Positions 42,721 through 51,700 of a DNA stretch of 64,000 nucleotides are shown piece by piece. The notes beneath the pieces were generated by a model, which worked only from the letters and a program-made list of their open reading frames with translations, did not search any database and had not been told where the DNA came from. Where the stretch lies: positions 1 to 64,000 of the forward strand of contig JAFTIR010000013.1 in NCBI GenBank assembly GCA_017456765.1, read 5' to 3'. Every line of letters begins with the position of its first letter. Within the stretch, counting starts at the first letter, position 1. The stretch is from Clostridia bacterium (GTDB lineage: Bacteria > Bacillota > Clostridia > Oscillospirales > CAG-382). A program made the position numbers and the translations under genes.

Positions 42721-44082
42721 ATGAAAATAATTATTTTCGGTTGCGGAAAAATAGGTACAACCATAATACAAAGCCTTTCGGGCGAAGGTCATGATATAGT
42801 TGCAATGGACAAAGAACCGTCTGTCGTCGAAGAGGTAACAAATCTTTACGATGTCATGGGTCTTTGCTCCTTGGGCGTTGACTCCGAATCAATGACTGAG
42901 GCAGGCATAGAGGATGCCGAGCTTTTTGTTGCGGTTACAGGCAGTGATGAACTCAACATGCTCGCATGCTTCCTTGCAAAGAAGATGGGCGCAAAGCACA
43001 CCATTGCAAGAATAAGAACCCCCGAATACAACGACCAGAGTCTCGGTTTAATGAAGCAGCATCTGGACATCGACCTTGCGCTGAATCCCGATTTGCTTGC
43101 TTCTCATGAAATTTTCAACATTCTTTCGTTCCCTCTCGCTTCAAAGGTTGAAACCTTTTCGGGCAGAAATCTTGAAATAGTCGAGCTTGTTTTGGGTGAA
43201 AACTTCCCCTTTGTCGGTATGAAGCTCGTGGATTTGAGAAAAAACTACAACGGAGCATTTCTTGTGTGCGTTGTGGTAAGAGACGGCAAGGTGTTTATTC
43301 CCGACGGTAATTTTGAGCTGAGAGCCGGCGACAGAATCGGTGTTACAGCCTCCCACGCAGATATGCAGAAGCTCATGAAGAATGTCGGACTTCCACAAAA
43401 GAAGCCGTCGAGCGTTATGATTCTGGGCGCAAGCCGTATGTGCTACTACCTTGCGAAAAAGCTCATTTCCATAGGCACAAAGGTCAAGGTTGTAGACGCC
43501 GACAAAGGTATGTGCGAGGCATTTTCAAAGAAGGTTCCCTCGGCAACCATGATTGTGGGCGACGGTATGCAGCCTGAGGTTCTTATTGAAGAGGGAATTT
43601 CTGACGTTGACGCTTTTGTTGCCCTTACAGGCTCGGATGAAGTAAATGTACTGAGTTCCTTCTTTGCCAAGGGACAGAATGTTCCGACGGTCATTTCAAA
43701 GGTCAACAGAGCCGAGCTTGCGCAGACTGCGGAAAAGCTGGGGCTTGGCAGTATGGTATCACCGCAGAAATCCGTATCAAATGTTCTTTCAAGATACGCA
43801 AGAGCTCTCCACAACTCAATCGGAAGCAACGTCGAAACCCTCTACAAAATGTTTGACGGCAAGGCGGAGGTGCTTGAATTCAACGTGCGCTCCGACTTCA
43901 AATACTGCGGCATACCCCTACGTGAAATCACCCTTAAATCAAACACCCTCGTTGCAGGCATAATACGCGGCAGAAAGCCGATAATCCCGTCAGGTAATGA
44001 TGAGATTCTTGAGGGTGACAAGGTAATTGTTATGACAGCAGGCCATGTTCTTCTTGACCTTTCGGACATAATCGCTCAGTGA
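42721..44082 (+). CDS. trkA: Trk potassium uptake regulatory NAD-binding protein TrkA
   Basis: A 453-residue peripheral membrane protein gating TrkH. It is a duplicated RCK unit. Rossmann folds start at IIIFGCGKIGTTIIQSL and at VMILGASRMCYYLAKKL, and each is followed by a TrkA-C domain (about 140-220 and 370-450). The start chosen is the ATG at 42721 after AAGGAAAA; the long frame from 42493 is a repeat translation. trkH follows by 13 bp. Length and domain order are normal. Confidence 0.93.
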   Translation: MKIIIFGCGKIGTTIIQSLSGEGHDIVAMDKEPSVVEEVTNLYDVMGLCSLGVDSESMTEAGIEDAELFVAVTGSDELNMLACFLAKKMGAKHTIARIRTPEYNDQSLGLMKQHLDIDLALNPDLLASHEIFNILSFPLASKVETFSGRNLEIVELVLGENFPFVGMKLVDLRKNYNGAFLVCVVVRDGKVFIPDGNFELRAGDRIGVTASHADMQKLMKNVGLPQKKPSSVMILGASRMCYYLAKKLISIGTKVKVVDADKGMCEAFSKKVPSATMIVGDGMQPEVLIEEGISDVDAFVALTGSDEVNVLSSFFAKGQNVPTVISKVNRAELAQTAEKLGLGSMVSPQKSVSNVLSRYARALHNSIGSNVETLYKMFDGKAEVLEFNVRSDFKYCGIPLREITLKSNTLVAGIIRGRKPIIPSGNDEILEGDKVIVMTAGHVLLDLSDIIAQ

Positions 44083-44095
44083 GGTTTACAAAACA

Positions 44096-45544
44096 ATGAA
44101 CCGTAAAATAGTATTCAATATCACGGGAAAATTGCTTGAGGCACTTGCCTTTATTCTGCTTCTTCCCATGGTCGTTTCAATTATATATAGAGAGGGAGAG
44201 TTTTTATCCTTTCTCATAGCCGCCGCAGTTTCCTTTATCATAGGCTTTGTGCTTGTGATGTTTACAAAAAACTGCAAAAAAGACCTGTATGCAAGAGAAG
44301 GCTTTCTGATTGTTTCCCTTGCCTGGATTTCCGCATCGCTCATAGGCTCTCTTCCCTTTGTGCTCAGCGGAGAAATCCCAAGCTTTTTTGATGCGTTTTT
44401 TGAAACGGTCAGTGGCTTTACCACAACAGGCGCCTCGGTCGTCACAGACCTTTCTTCTCTCAGTCACGGAACACTGTTCTGGCGTTCCTTTACCCACTGG
44501 ATAGGCGGTATGGGTGTACTTGTATTTGCCGTTGCTTTTATCGGAAATCTTTCCGACAAGGCAATTCACATTCTTCGAGCCGAAATGCCGGGGCCGGTTG
44601 TGGGAAAAATCGTACCCCGTGCCAAAGATACATCAAAGGTTCTCTATTTTATGTATTTTTTTATAACGCTTGTGCAGGTAATTCTTTTGTGGTTAGGAGA
44701 TATGAACTTATTTGAAGCACTTATCCACACCTTCGGCACAGCAGGTACGGGCGGTTTCGGTATTAAAGGAGACAGCATTGCCTCATATTCTGCGTATTCA
44801 CAGTGGATAATCACAGCATTTATGCTGATTTTCGGTATAAATTTTAACCTATACTATCTTGTCTTAATAAAAAGGTTCAAAGCCATTCTTAAAAGCACCG
44901 AGCTTCGCACATATCTCGGCATTGCAATAGTATCAGTGGTAATAATAACGCTTAACATCAACTCTGCCTTTCCCTCTTTTTCCGATGCCATAAGAGCGGC
45001 AGCCTTTCAAGTTTCGTCGATAATGACCACAACAGGCTTTGCAACAAGCGATTTCAACCTATGGCCAAATCTGTCAAAAACAGTGCTTTTGATACTCATG
45101 TTTGTGGGTGCCTGCGCAGGTTCGACGGCAGGCGGACTTAAGGTATCAAGAGTTGTTATCCTTTTCAAAATGGGGCTTCGTGAAATAAAGCGAATGATTC
45201 ACCCTCGCTCTGTTGGCAGTGTGAAATTTGAGGGCAAAGAGGTTGACGAGCATACAAAAAGCAGCATCACGACCTATTTCGCTGTTTACATGATGTGCTT
45301 TTTCGCAATACTCTTTCTTCTATCCTTTGAAAAAGCTCCCTTTGACTTTGAAACAAACTTTTCTGCCGTTGCCGCCTGCTTCAACAATATAGGTCCGGGC
45401 TTTGGGCTTGTAGGTCCTATGGGGTCGTATGCACAGTACAGTGAATTTTCAAAGATACTTCTGTCTTTTGCCATGCTCTTCGGACGTCTTGAGATTTTCC
45501 CGCTTCTCATAGCACTCATTCCGTCTACCTGGAGAAGAAAGTAA
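44096..45544 (+). CDS. trkH: Trk/Ktr potassium channel-transporter subunit TrkH
   Basis: A 482-residue integral membrane protein, the K+-conducting subunit. Four pore-loop (MPM) repeats can be seen through conserved glycines such as TVSGFTTTGASV, TFGTAGTGGFG, IMTTTGFAT and FNNIGPGFG. It couples to cytoplasmic TrkA encoded 13 bp upstream. Length is normal for TrkH/TrkG. The operon ends in a terminator after the gene. Confidence 0.93.
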   Translation: MNRKIVFNITGKLLEALAFILLLPMVVSIIYREGEFLSFLIAAAVSFIIGFVLVMFTKNCKKDLYAREGFLIVSLAWISASLIGSLPFVLSGEIPSFFDAFFETVSGFTTTGASVVTDLSSLSHGTLFWRSFTHWIGGMGVLVFAVAFIGNLSDKAIHILRAEMPGPVVGKIVPRAKDTSKVLYFMYFFITLVQVILLWLGDMNLFEALIHTFGTAGTGGFGIKGDSIASYSAYSQWIITAFMLIFGINFNLYYLVLIKRFKAILKSTELRTYLGIAIVSVVIITLNINSAFPSFSDAIRAAAFQVSSIMTTTGFATSDFNLWPNLSKTVLLILMFVGACAGSTAGGLKVSRVVILFKMGLREIKRMIHPRSVGSVKFEGKEVDEHTKSSITTYFAVYMMCFFAILFLLSFEKAPFDFETNFSAVAACFNNIGPGFGLVGPMGSYAQYSEFSKILLSFAMLFGRLEIFPLLIALIPSTWRRK

Positions 45545-45547
45545 AAA

Positions 45548-45582
45548 GATACAAAAAGCCTTGCAACAAGGCTTTTTGTGTG
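45548..45582 (+). terminator. Terminator of trkA-trkH
   Basis: AAAAAGCCTTG (45553-45563) pairs with CAAGGCTTTTT (45567-45577) around CAA. Confidence 0.85.
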
Positions 45583-45613
45583 TTATAATGGTTGGCGTCT
45601 GGAGTGAATAAAC

Positions 45614-46123
45614 ATGTACGAAATTATTGCATAGGGCATCGGAATTATCGGTGCTGTGCTTATTATAGGCTCATATCAGTGCAAAAAGAATAAATCCTTA
45701 GTTTTTACGCAGTTTCTGGGCTCTTCCTGCTTTGTGATAAACTACCTTATGCTGTCGGCATATACAGGCTGTTTCATGAACGCAACGGGCTCTCTTCGAA
45801 ACCTCATTTTCCTCTCAGGACGAAAGGCGAGAAAAATATGGATTCTCGTACTTATATGCCTTCTTCTTATTTCGGGAACGATTATCACATGGGGCGGATT
45901 TCTCTCGCTTCTTCCGTTCTTAGGAATGTTCTCGGTAACAATAGCCATGTATTCTGACAACGGCAAATACATCCGCATGGCACAGCTTTTCATAAGCTCG
46001 CCCTGCTGGCTTATATACAATTTTGTAAGCGGAACTATCGGCGGAGTAATATGCGAGGTTTTCGTAATTGCTTCAACGGTCATTTCAATTATCCGCTACG
46101 GCTTTGACGGCTTTGAAAAGTAA
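45614..46123 (+). CDS. YgjV-family inner-membrane protein, with in-frame amber codon 7
   Basis: Read through TAG, this is a 169-codon membrane protein with about four to six membrane segments of the Imp-YgjV type. It starts MYEIIA, then TAG at 45632-45634, then GIGIIGAVLIIGSYQCKKNK. Homologues usually have Gln at this site (IAQ), so a CAG-to-TAG change is the likeliest origin. The GGAG site at 45601 fits the ATG at 45614 and not the later internal ATG at 45656-region codons, which would lose the first membrane segment. The function is unknown. The MFS gene follows after 16 bp. It is the second such amber in this window. Confidence 0.75.
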
Positions 46124-46139
46124 AAGGAGATTTTTAACC

Positions 46140-47375
46140 ATGGCAACTAACAGAAAACTGACAAACAAAAAATACATTTTCGCACTTGTATTCTTATGTT
46201 CGATAGTATACTTTGTCAGCTATCTCACAAGAATAAACTACTCGGCGGTACTCGTCGAGATAATGAAGAGCGAAGGTTACACAAAAACGGCGGCATCAGT
46301 ACCCCTTACGGGACTGTTTATCGTCTATGGTGTAGGACAGCTCATAAGTGGAGTCTTGGGCGATAAGTTCAGCCCCGAAAAGATTATTCTGTTCGGACTT
46401 TTGCTTACAAGCGCCATGAACATTGCCCTTCCCTTTGCACATTCGACGAGTCTAATGACTGTAATCTGGAGCATCAACGGCTTTGCTCAGGCTCTCATGT
46501 GGCCGCCTCTTGTCAAAATCCTTGCAAAACATCTTCGACTTGAGGACTATTCCAAAAACATTGTTTATGTCATCATGGGTGCAAATCTCGGTACGATATT
46601 TGTATATGCCGTAAGCCCCGTTGTAATAGCTGTATCGAACTGGAAATTTGTATTTTTCGGTGCGGCGGCGATTGCACTCATATCGGCGGCAATATGGATT
46701 CTGACTGTTTTCAGAATTGAAGGATGTGCTGTTGAAACTGAGGCTGACTTTGTCCCTGTCGCAAAAAAGGCAGACAGCAAGATTCCCTTCACAAAGTCGG
46801 CAATAATTCTTCTCTCCCTTATCATGTTTGCCAACATTTTCCAGGGACTTCTGCGTGACGGTATCACAACCTGGATGCCCACATATATGTCAGACGCCTT
46901 CGGCTTTGGTTCGGGCAGTGCCATTCTTACGGGTATTGCACTTCCGATTGCGGCTATCACAATGTCCTTCTTTACCGCAAACATATACCGCAAAATCCTA
47001 AAAAATGAGGCAAAGTGTACAACCCTGTTTTTCTCGATATGCACCGTTGCTTGTTTCGTTCTCGTTTTTGCCGGAACATCAAATCCCGTTCTTTCTACGG
47101 CAATGCTCATGGTAGCAAGCGCCACAACTCAGGCTGTAAACTTTATGTACACCTCCATTGCCGTTGCAAAGTTTGAGAGATTCGGCAAAACAAGCTTTAT
47201 TACGGGTGCCATGAACTCCTCTGTTTACATAGGCTCTGCAATCTCCACCTACGGAATTGCGGCAATTACCACCCATTTCGGTTGGTCGGGTACAATGGTC
47301 ACATGGTTTGCCTGCGCACTAATCGGTCTTATTGTGTGCATATTTTCAATTAAACCGTTTAAGGCGAAGATATGA
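46140..47375 (+). CDS. MFS transporter of the organophosphate:phosphate antiporter type
   Basis: A 411-residue protein with twelve membrane segments. The opening FVSYLTRINYSAVLVEIMKS and the SGVLGDKFSPEKIILFGLL loop match the GlpT/UhpT-related branch of MFS. It may exchange sugar phosphates or related anions for phosphate. The start chosen is the ATG at 46140 after AAGGAGA; the longer frame from 46068 lies in the preceding gene. The 3' end is followed directly by GGAATTA repeats and a terminator. The substrate is not readable. Confidence 0.82.
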   Translation: MATNRKLTNKKYIFALVFLCSIVYFVSYLTRINYSAVLVEIMKSEGYTKTAASVPLTGLFIVYGVGQLISGVLGDKFSPEKIILFGLLLTSAMNIALPFAHSTSLMTVIWSINGFAQALMWPPLVKILAKHLRLEDYSKNIVYVIMGANLGTIFVYAVSPVVIAVSNWKFVFFGAAAIALISAAIWILTVFRIEGCAVETEADFVPVAKKADSKIPFTKSAIILLSLIMFANIFQGLLRDGITTWMPTYMSDAFGFGSGSAILTGIALPIAAITMSFFTANIYRKILKNEAKCTTLFFSICTVACFVLVFAGTSNPVLSTAMLMVASATTQAVNFMYTSIAVAKFERFGKTSFITGAMNSSVYIGSAISTYGIAAITTHFGWSGTMVTWFACALIGLIVCIFSIKPFKAKI

Positions 47376-47402
47376 GAATTAGGAATTAGGAATTAGGAAT
47401 TT
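47376..47402. repeat. GGAATTA-type heptamer run
   Basis: Three to four head-to-tail copies start at the stop codon of the MFS gene, as at the ends of several other genes here. Confidence 0.8.
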
Positions 47403-47419
47403 GAGTATTTAAATATGAA

Positions 47420-47452
47420 GTTGCCCTGTGCCTTTCGGCACAGGGCATTTTA
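47420..47452 (+). terminator. Terminator after the MFS gene
   Basis: GCCCTGTGCC (47423-47432) pairs with GGCACAGGGC (47437-47446) around TTTC, followed by ATTTTATT. Confidence 0.8.
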
Positions 47453-47469
47453 TTGTATTCTTTGTTAAG

Positions 47470-49485
47470 TTATTCAAGTATCTTTTTAATATCCACATCT
47501 GCAAGGAAGGGAGCAACTGCACTCATTGTGAGGTGGCAGAGGGATGTATTCCACTTTGTGTCCTTACCCCAGCCTTCAAACGTCATTGTACCGCCCTCGG
47601 CAACTATTCTTCTCCATGCACCCTCGTCAAGCAAACAGTCCTTAAGGTCATCCCACTTATCACGTCGAACCAATCCCATAAGTGTCGGGAAGTATGTAAA
47701 GAGGGCAACAGAGCTTATTTTTCTTTCCCTTAACATATTAAGGATGTTTTCTTCGCTTTCTTCATCGGGACAAAGACCAAAGCCAAAGGTGTAGAGGTTA
47801 CCGATAATACTTACATGGTCGGAATTTAATGAGTCGGTAAACACATGCTTTTCCTTGTCGTAGAAAGCGTCAAGAAACGCATTGTAAAGGTCAGTAGTAT
47901 CTCTGTAAGGAGCTTCTCCAAGAGCTTCTGCAATCTTGTTTACACTCTTAATTGCCTCAAGATAGTGACCGCACATTACAACGTGAGGTTCTTTACAGCC
48001 CTTGTTGTCATCGTTCATCACCTTTACATAGCCGTCATGGTAGTTTGCAGGCCATTCAACGAGGTTCCACTTATCCGTAACATTGATAAGGTTGTCGTCT
48101 CTTTCATAATCTCTTCTGTAAACCTCAAGAAGCTTTACGCACTTTGGATAGTTCTGTCTGAGATATTCCTTATCTCCCGTCACTCTGTAATGCCAGAGAA
48201 CGAGGTGAACAACCATAAGCGAGAATTCTGCAATTTCCTGCATGAGTGAGCCGTCAAGACAGGTCATGAGGCTCTCAGAAATGAAGGATGAGTAGAAAGC
48301 ATCATCAATGAGCTTTCTTACTATGCTGTCGTCACCGCTCATTATAAGGTGAGTAAGTGCTGTGTAACAGCCGTCGCCGACATAGAAGCCTTTTTCTCTT
48401 TCGCAACAGTCCTGAATAACCTCCTGAACTGCGTAGTGCATTGTGTCCTCGCACAACTTCCAGATAGCTTCCAGATGCTCGTTGCCTCGGTATTCGGGCT
48501 TGAGCTGACTTGCCGCCTTGAAGGGATAATGGCGGATGTTGAAGTAAATATCATAAACCTCTACTCCCTCAGGGATGTCAACTGTGGCATATCTGAATGC
48601 CTTGAAGTCAAACCATTCGAGGCTATCCTCGTTTCCTGACAGAATCCACGGCTCTATATACTTGCAGTTTGCACGAAGCTCGTAGCGTACCGAGCCGTCA
48701 TCATTAAGTTCCTGGGCGCACTTAATGATAAGCTCATCGCCCATCTTGCCCTTTGCCTTCATGCAAAGATAACCTGCATAAACCTTACCAAAGTCAAGAT
48801 AGAGAGTGTTTCCTCTCATTTCAGTTTCGACAGGCTCTACCTTTTCAAATACAAGCATCTTGGACTTCTGCTCGACAAGTGTATGGTCTGCGCAGTTGTT
48901 CTTTTTAGCTGTTTTCCAGTCAGAATCATCAAAGTCCCAGCCCTCGAAGCCGAACATCTTTGAATTTGAATCCTGCTTTTCCATGAACTGTGTATGATAG
49001 CCTATTTCATGTGTTTCGGAAAAAGCATCATGGGGCTTTGTGAGAAATGTTTCATCGGTGCAGAGAACGCACTTTCCGTCAACCTCAAGGTCGAAGATTA
49101 GGCCGTGTCTGTTATCACCGCTCTGCCAAACTCTGTTTATAAGTCCATGGTAGAGAGTATGTACCGCGATAAGGTTTTCGCCTTTGTTAAGATATTCTGT
49201 CACGTCAACAACATTATAATTGTAGTTTGAGTGATAGCTGGGAGCAGGCCCCTGAGTCACAAATTTTCCGTTGATGTAGAGCTTATAATAGTCATCACCC
49301 GAAATGAACATTGTACTTTTGCCCGTTTCTTCGAGAGTAAACTTCTTTCTGAAAAGGATATGTCTGTTTCTGTGCTGTGAGCAGTCAATATCCATTTTAT
49401 CCTTTTCTCTGTGGAAGATGTTTCTGGGCTCAAGGTTTGCAAACTCGTCGTCTGTAATCCATACGCCCTTGAAATTATGATTCAT
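47470..49485 (-). CDS. GH78-like (alpha-L-rhamnosidase-type) protein, paralogue A
   Basis: A 671-residue protein without a signal peptide. Residues about 1-330 are beta-rich (carbohydrate-binding-like jelly rolls, including FRKKFTLEETGKSTMFISGD). From about 340 a six-hairpin (alpha/alpha) barrel follows, with EVIQDCCEREKGFYVGDGC holding acidic residues at the place of the GH78 catalytic region. It should act on a sugar residue in the cytoplasm, but rhamnose specificity is not certain. A close paralogue lies at 51701-53710 in opposite orientation. The start chosen is the ATG at 49485 after a GGGGG site. Confidence 0.75.
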   Translation of the reverse strand: MNHNFKGVWITDDEFANLEPRNIFHREKDKMDIDCSQHRNRHILFRKKFTLEETGKSTMFISGDDYYKLYINGKFVTQGPAPSYHSNYNYNVVDVTEYLNKGENLIAVHTLYHGLINRVWQSGDNRHGLIFDLEVDGKCVLCTDETFLTKPHDAFSETHEIGYHTQFMEKQDSNSKMFGFEGWDFDDSDWKTAKKNNCADHTLVEQKSKMLVFEKVEPVETEMRGNTLYLDFGKVYAGYLCMKAKGKMGDELIIKCAQELNDDGSVRYELRANCKYIEPWILSGNEDSLEWFDFKAFRYATVDIPEGVEVYDIYFNIRHYPFKAASQLKPEYRGNEHLEAIWKLCEDTMHYAVQEVIQDCCEREKGFYVGDGCYTALTHLIMSGDDSIVRKLIDDAFYSSFISESLMTCLDGSLMQEIAEFSLMVVHLVLWHYRVTGDKEYLRQNYPKCVKLLEVYRRDYERDDNLINVTDKWNLVEWPANYHDGYVKVMNDDNKGCKEPHVVMCGHYLEAIKSVNKIAEALGEAPYRDTTDLYNAFLDAFYDKEKHVFTDSLNSDHVSIIGNLYTFGFGLCPDEESEENILNMLRERKISSVALFTYFPTLMGLVRRDKWDDLKDCLLDEGAWRRIVAEGGTMTFEGWGKDTKWNTSLCHLTMSAVAPFLADVDIKKILE

Positions 49486-49520
49486 GGTAAATACCCCCTG
49501 AAAACTTATTTTGTAACACA

Positions 49521-49549
49521 ATTCTATCATTTAAATTGCAGTTTGTAAA
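49521..49549 (-). promoter_or_regulatory. Promoter of paralogue A
   Basis: On the minus strand TTTACA (49544-49549), a 17-bp spacer and TAGAAT (49521-49526). Confidence 0.65.
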
Positions 49550-49731
49550 GACAAACAGGCAAAAATCTTTGAATATTTTTCACATAAACAGGGGGATTTT
49601 TAAAATAAAAAAAGTAATTTTTGTAAAACTTCAATTTTTTTCAAAAAAAATATGTACAAGTGAAAAAAATTGTGGTAGAATTTATTTGTGGTAAATTTTT
49701 AACTTTTTTTACTTCAGAAGGAGTGCTATTT

Positions 49732-50418
49732 ATGAAAAAGATTTACGAAGGTAAGACAAAAGATGTTTACTCACTTGACAACGGCAATGTAATGCTCAAG
49801 TTCAAGGATGACTGCACAGGCAAAGACGGGAAGTTTGACCCCGGTGAAAACAGTGTAGGTCTCACAATCGAGGGCATCGGCAAAGCAAACCTTGAAACCT
49901 CTATCCACTATTTTGAGCTTCTTAAAAAAGCAGGTATCAAGACTCACTATGTTTCCGCTAACATTGAAGACGCCACAATGGAGGTTCTCCCCGGCAAAGT
50001 GTTCGGACACGGTCTTGAGGTAATTTGCAGACTCGTTGCAACAGGCTCGTTTATCAGAAGATACGGCGAATATATTGAAGACGGCACACCCTTAGAGGGC
50101 GGCTATGTTGAATGTACCTTTAAGAACGACGCTAAGGGTGACCCCCTTGTAACAGGCGAAGGTCTTGCGGCACTCGGAGTTATGAGCCCTGCAATGTTTG
50201 AAAGCATGAAGGAGCAGACACTCAAGATTACAAAGATTGTTGCTGACGACTTAAAGAGAATCGGACTTGACCTTTGGGACATCAAGTTTGAATTTGGTTA
50301 CAACAACGACGAAGTTATTCTTATTGACGAAATCGCTTCGGGCAATATGAGAGTTTATAAGGACGGCGTAATTGTTGACCCCGTTGAGCTTACAAAGATA
50401 ATTCTTGCTAACAGATAG
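49732..50418 (+). CDS. purC: Phosphoribosylaminoimidazole-succinocarboxamide synthase
   Basis: A 228-residue SAICAR synthetase, a step of de novo purine synthesis that joins CAIR and aspartate using ATP. Markers are [13 protein letters not shown] at the N-terminus, the [17 protein letters not shown] segment and the [19 protein letters not shown] region near the end. The start is the ATG at 49732 after GAAGGAG; the frame from 49660 runs through upstream AT-rich DNA. It stands alone, away from other pur genes, between the two GH78-like paralogues, and is followed by a repeat block. Confidence 0.95.
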   Translation: MKKIYEGKTKDVYSLDNGNVMLKFKDDCTGKDGKFDPGENSVGLTIEGIGKANLETSIHYFELLKKAGIKTHYVSANIEDATMEVLPGKVFGHGLEVICRLVATGSFIRRYGEYIEDGTPLEGGYVECTFKNDAKGDPLVTGEGLAALGVMSPAMFESMKEQTLKITKIVADDLKRIGLDLWDIKFEFGYNNDEVILIDEIASGNMRVYKDGVIVDPVELTKIILANR

Positions 50419-50424
50419 TTTGAT

Positions 50425-50790
50425 TTTCCGTTACTTTTCACTCGCGAAAAGTAACCCAAAGCGACCACTCTGCAAAAAATTACCGCTTCGCTCAGATTTT
50501 TTGCGTAGCCGTGGAGGCTTTTGCTCAACATAGCATTTGAAAAAAACTTCTGTTTTCTTCTCGCTCTTATGGTGTGGTTTGCCTCGCTTTGCGAGGCATA
50601 GCCTGCCGGAGGCAGGCAAATCACATGGAGTAGTGAGAGAAACGATATGAGTTTTATTTAACTCTGAGTGGAGTATAAAAAAAGAGCCGCCGCGGCTCGG
50701 TCGAATGTTACGGAGCGAAGCGAAGTTTTCGACCATGAGCGGAGAAATTTTGGTACTTTTGTTTCGGGACAAAAGTACAGAAGATTACAG
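50425..50790. repeat. Composite palindromic element (inverted copy)
   Basis: It carries GTTACTTTTCACTCGCGAAA (50431), GCCGTGGAGGC, GCCTCGCTTTGCGAGGC (50581) and GCCTGCCGGAGGCAGGC, GAGCCGCCGCGGCTC and a palindrome with GTTACGGAGCGAAGCGAAG. The GTACTTTTGTTTCGGGACAA palindrome (50753) closes it. The order is the reverse of the copy at 15240-15600. Confidence 0.8.
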
Positions 50791-50837
50791 TTTTAAGCTG
50801 TGCAATCCCTTGAAAATCAACATGATAAAATAAAAAT

Positions 50838-50876
50838 TCAACCGGAACGGGCGGTTCGTGAACCGCCCCTACGAAA
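50838..50876. repeat. GGGCGGTT palindrome
   Basis: GGGCGGTTCGTGAACCGCCC with flanks CGGAAC and CTACGA is a short dispersed palindrome of the kind common in gut Firmicutes genomes. It lies about 40 bp before the rpiB-like gene. Confidence 0.6.
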
Positions 50877-50914
50877 TGAAGAAACACAAAATATAATAAA
50901 AGGAGAATGGCAAA

Positions 50915-51487
50915 ATGAAACTTATCAAAGACAAAGAAATTGTTGTAGGTGCAGATTTTGCAGGTTTCCCGCTAAAAGAAGCAGTTTGCGAACATTTAAG
51001 AGCTAAAGGCTGGAAAATACTCGATATGGGTGTTAAGGTTGATTCCGACCCCAATGACACAGACCTCATGTTCCACAGAGTAGGTCTCAGAGTAGGTGCT
51101 ATGATTTCCGAAGGAGAATACGAAAGAGCACTTCTCTTCTGCGGCACAGGTATGGGTATACATATTGCGGCAAGCAAGTGTCCTCATGTTCATGCAGGTG
51201 TTGTTGAAAGCGTTCCTGCGGCACTTCGTGCAATCACAGGTAACGGCGTAAATGTTCTCGCCATGGGTGCTTTCTATGTTGCCCCCGCTATGGCTTGCGA
51301 CATTGTTGATGCTTACCTTAATGCAGAACTCGGCTCAGGTTACGAGTGGTGGAAGAACTTCTATGAATTCCACAAGCTTGCTATTGATGAGCTTGAAGAA
51401 TTCAACTACGAAGAATACAAGAAGAACGGATTTAAGGTTAACAAGCTCGGCGACTTCCCCTTAAAGCTTGAAAAGAAACCCGAATAA
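50915..51487 (+). CDS. RpiB/LacA/LacB-family sugar-phosphate isomerase
   Basis: A 190-residue isomerase. The nucleotide-like fold starts VVGADFAGFPLKEAVCEHL, and the catalytic Cys lies in LLFCGTGMGIHIAASK. The HVHAGVVESVPAALRA and GNGVNVLAMGAF stretches are typical of RpiB. The family usually has about 150 residues; this one carries a 40-residue C-terminal extension (EFHKLAIDELEEFNYEEYKK). It may interconvert ribose/ribulose 5-phosphate or another aldose/ketose phosphate. It lies between GH78-like genes, suggesting a rare-sugar pathway. Confidence 0.85.
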   Translation: MKLIKDKEIVVGADFAGFPLKEAVCEHLRAKGWKILDMGVKVDSDPNDTDLMFHRVGLRVGAMISEGEYERALLFCGTGMGIHIAASKCPHVHAGVVESVPAALRAITGNGVNVLAMGAFYVAPAMACDIVDAYLNAELGSGYEWWKNFYEFHKLAIDELEEFNYEEYKKNGFKVNKLGDFPLKLEKKPE

Positions 51488-51511
51488 GAGATTAAATAAG
51501 ATTGTATGACT

Positions 51512-51552
51512 AAGAAGAACTGCACTGAAAGTGCGGTTCTTCTTTTTTTGAA
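51512..51552 (+). terminator. Terminator after the rpiB-like gene
   Basis: AAGAAGAACTGCACT pairs with AGTGCGGTTCTTCTT (one G-U) around GAA, followed by a T-run. Confidence 0.85.
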
Positions 51553-51643
51553 AAGTGAAGTTACTTTTCATTCGCAAAAAGTAACCAAAAGCGCCCTCCC
51601 ACAAACATGAGCGAAAAGTAACATTATATGAGCGAAAAGTACA

Positions 51644-51672
51644 TTGAAAACTTGCGTATTTTGACTTATAAT
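51644..51672 (+). promoter_or_regulatory. Promoter of paralogue B
   Basis: TTGAAA (51644-51649), a 17-bp spacer and TATAAT (51667-51672). A fragment of the mosaic repeat lies just upstream (51555-51640). Confidence 0.7.
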
Positions 51673-51700
51673 ATATTTGGAAAAGTTCGGAGGTGTTTTT

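Noticed and set aside
17924-46123. Genome-wide reassignment of TAG to glutamine
   Set aside because: TAG is the natural stop of many genes here (the first oxidoreductase, purC, sulP, radical SAM, fused ECF, paralogue B). Reading through them would add repeat-derived tails. Only site-specific readthrough, mutation or error remains plausible.
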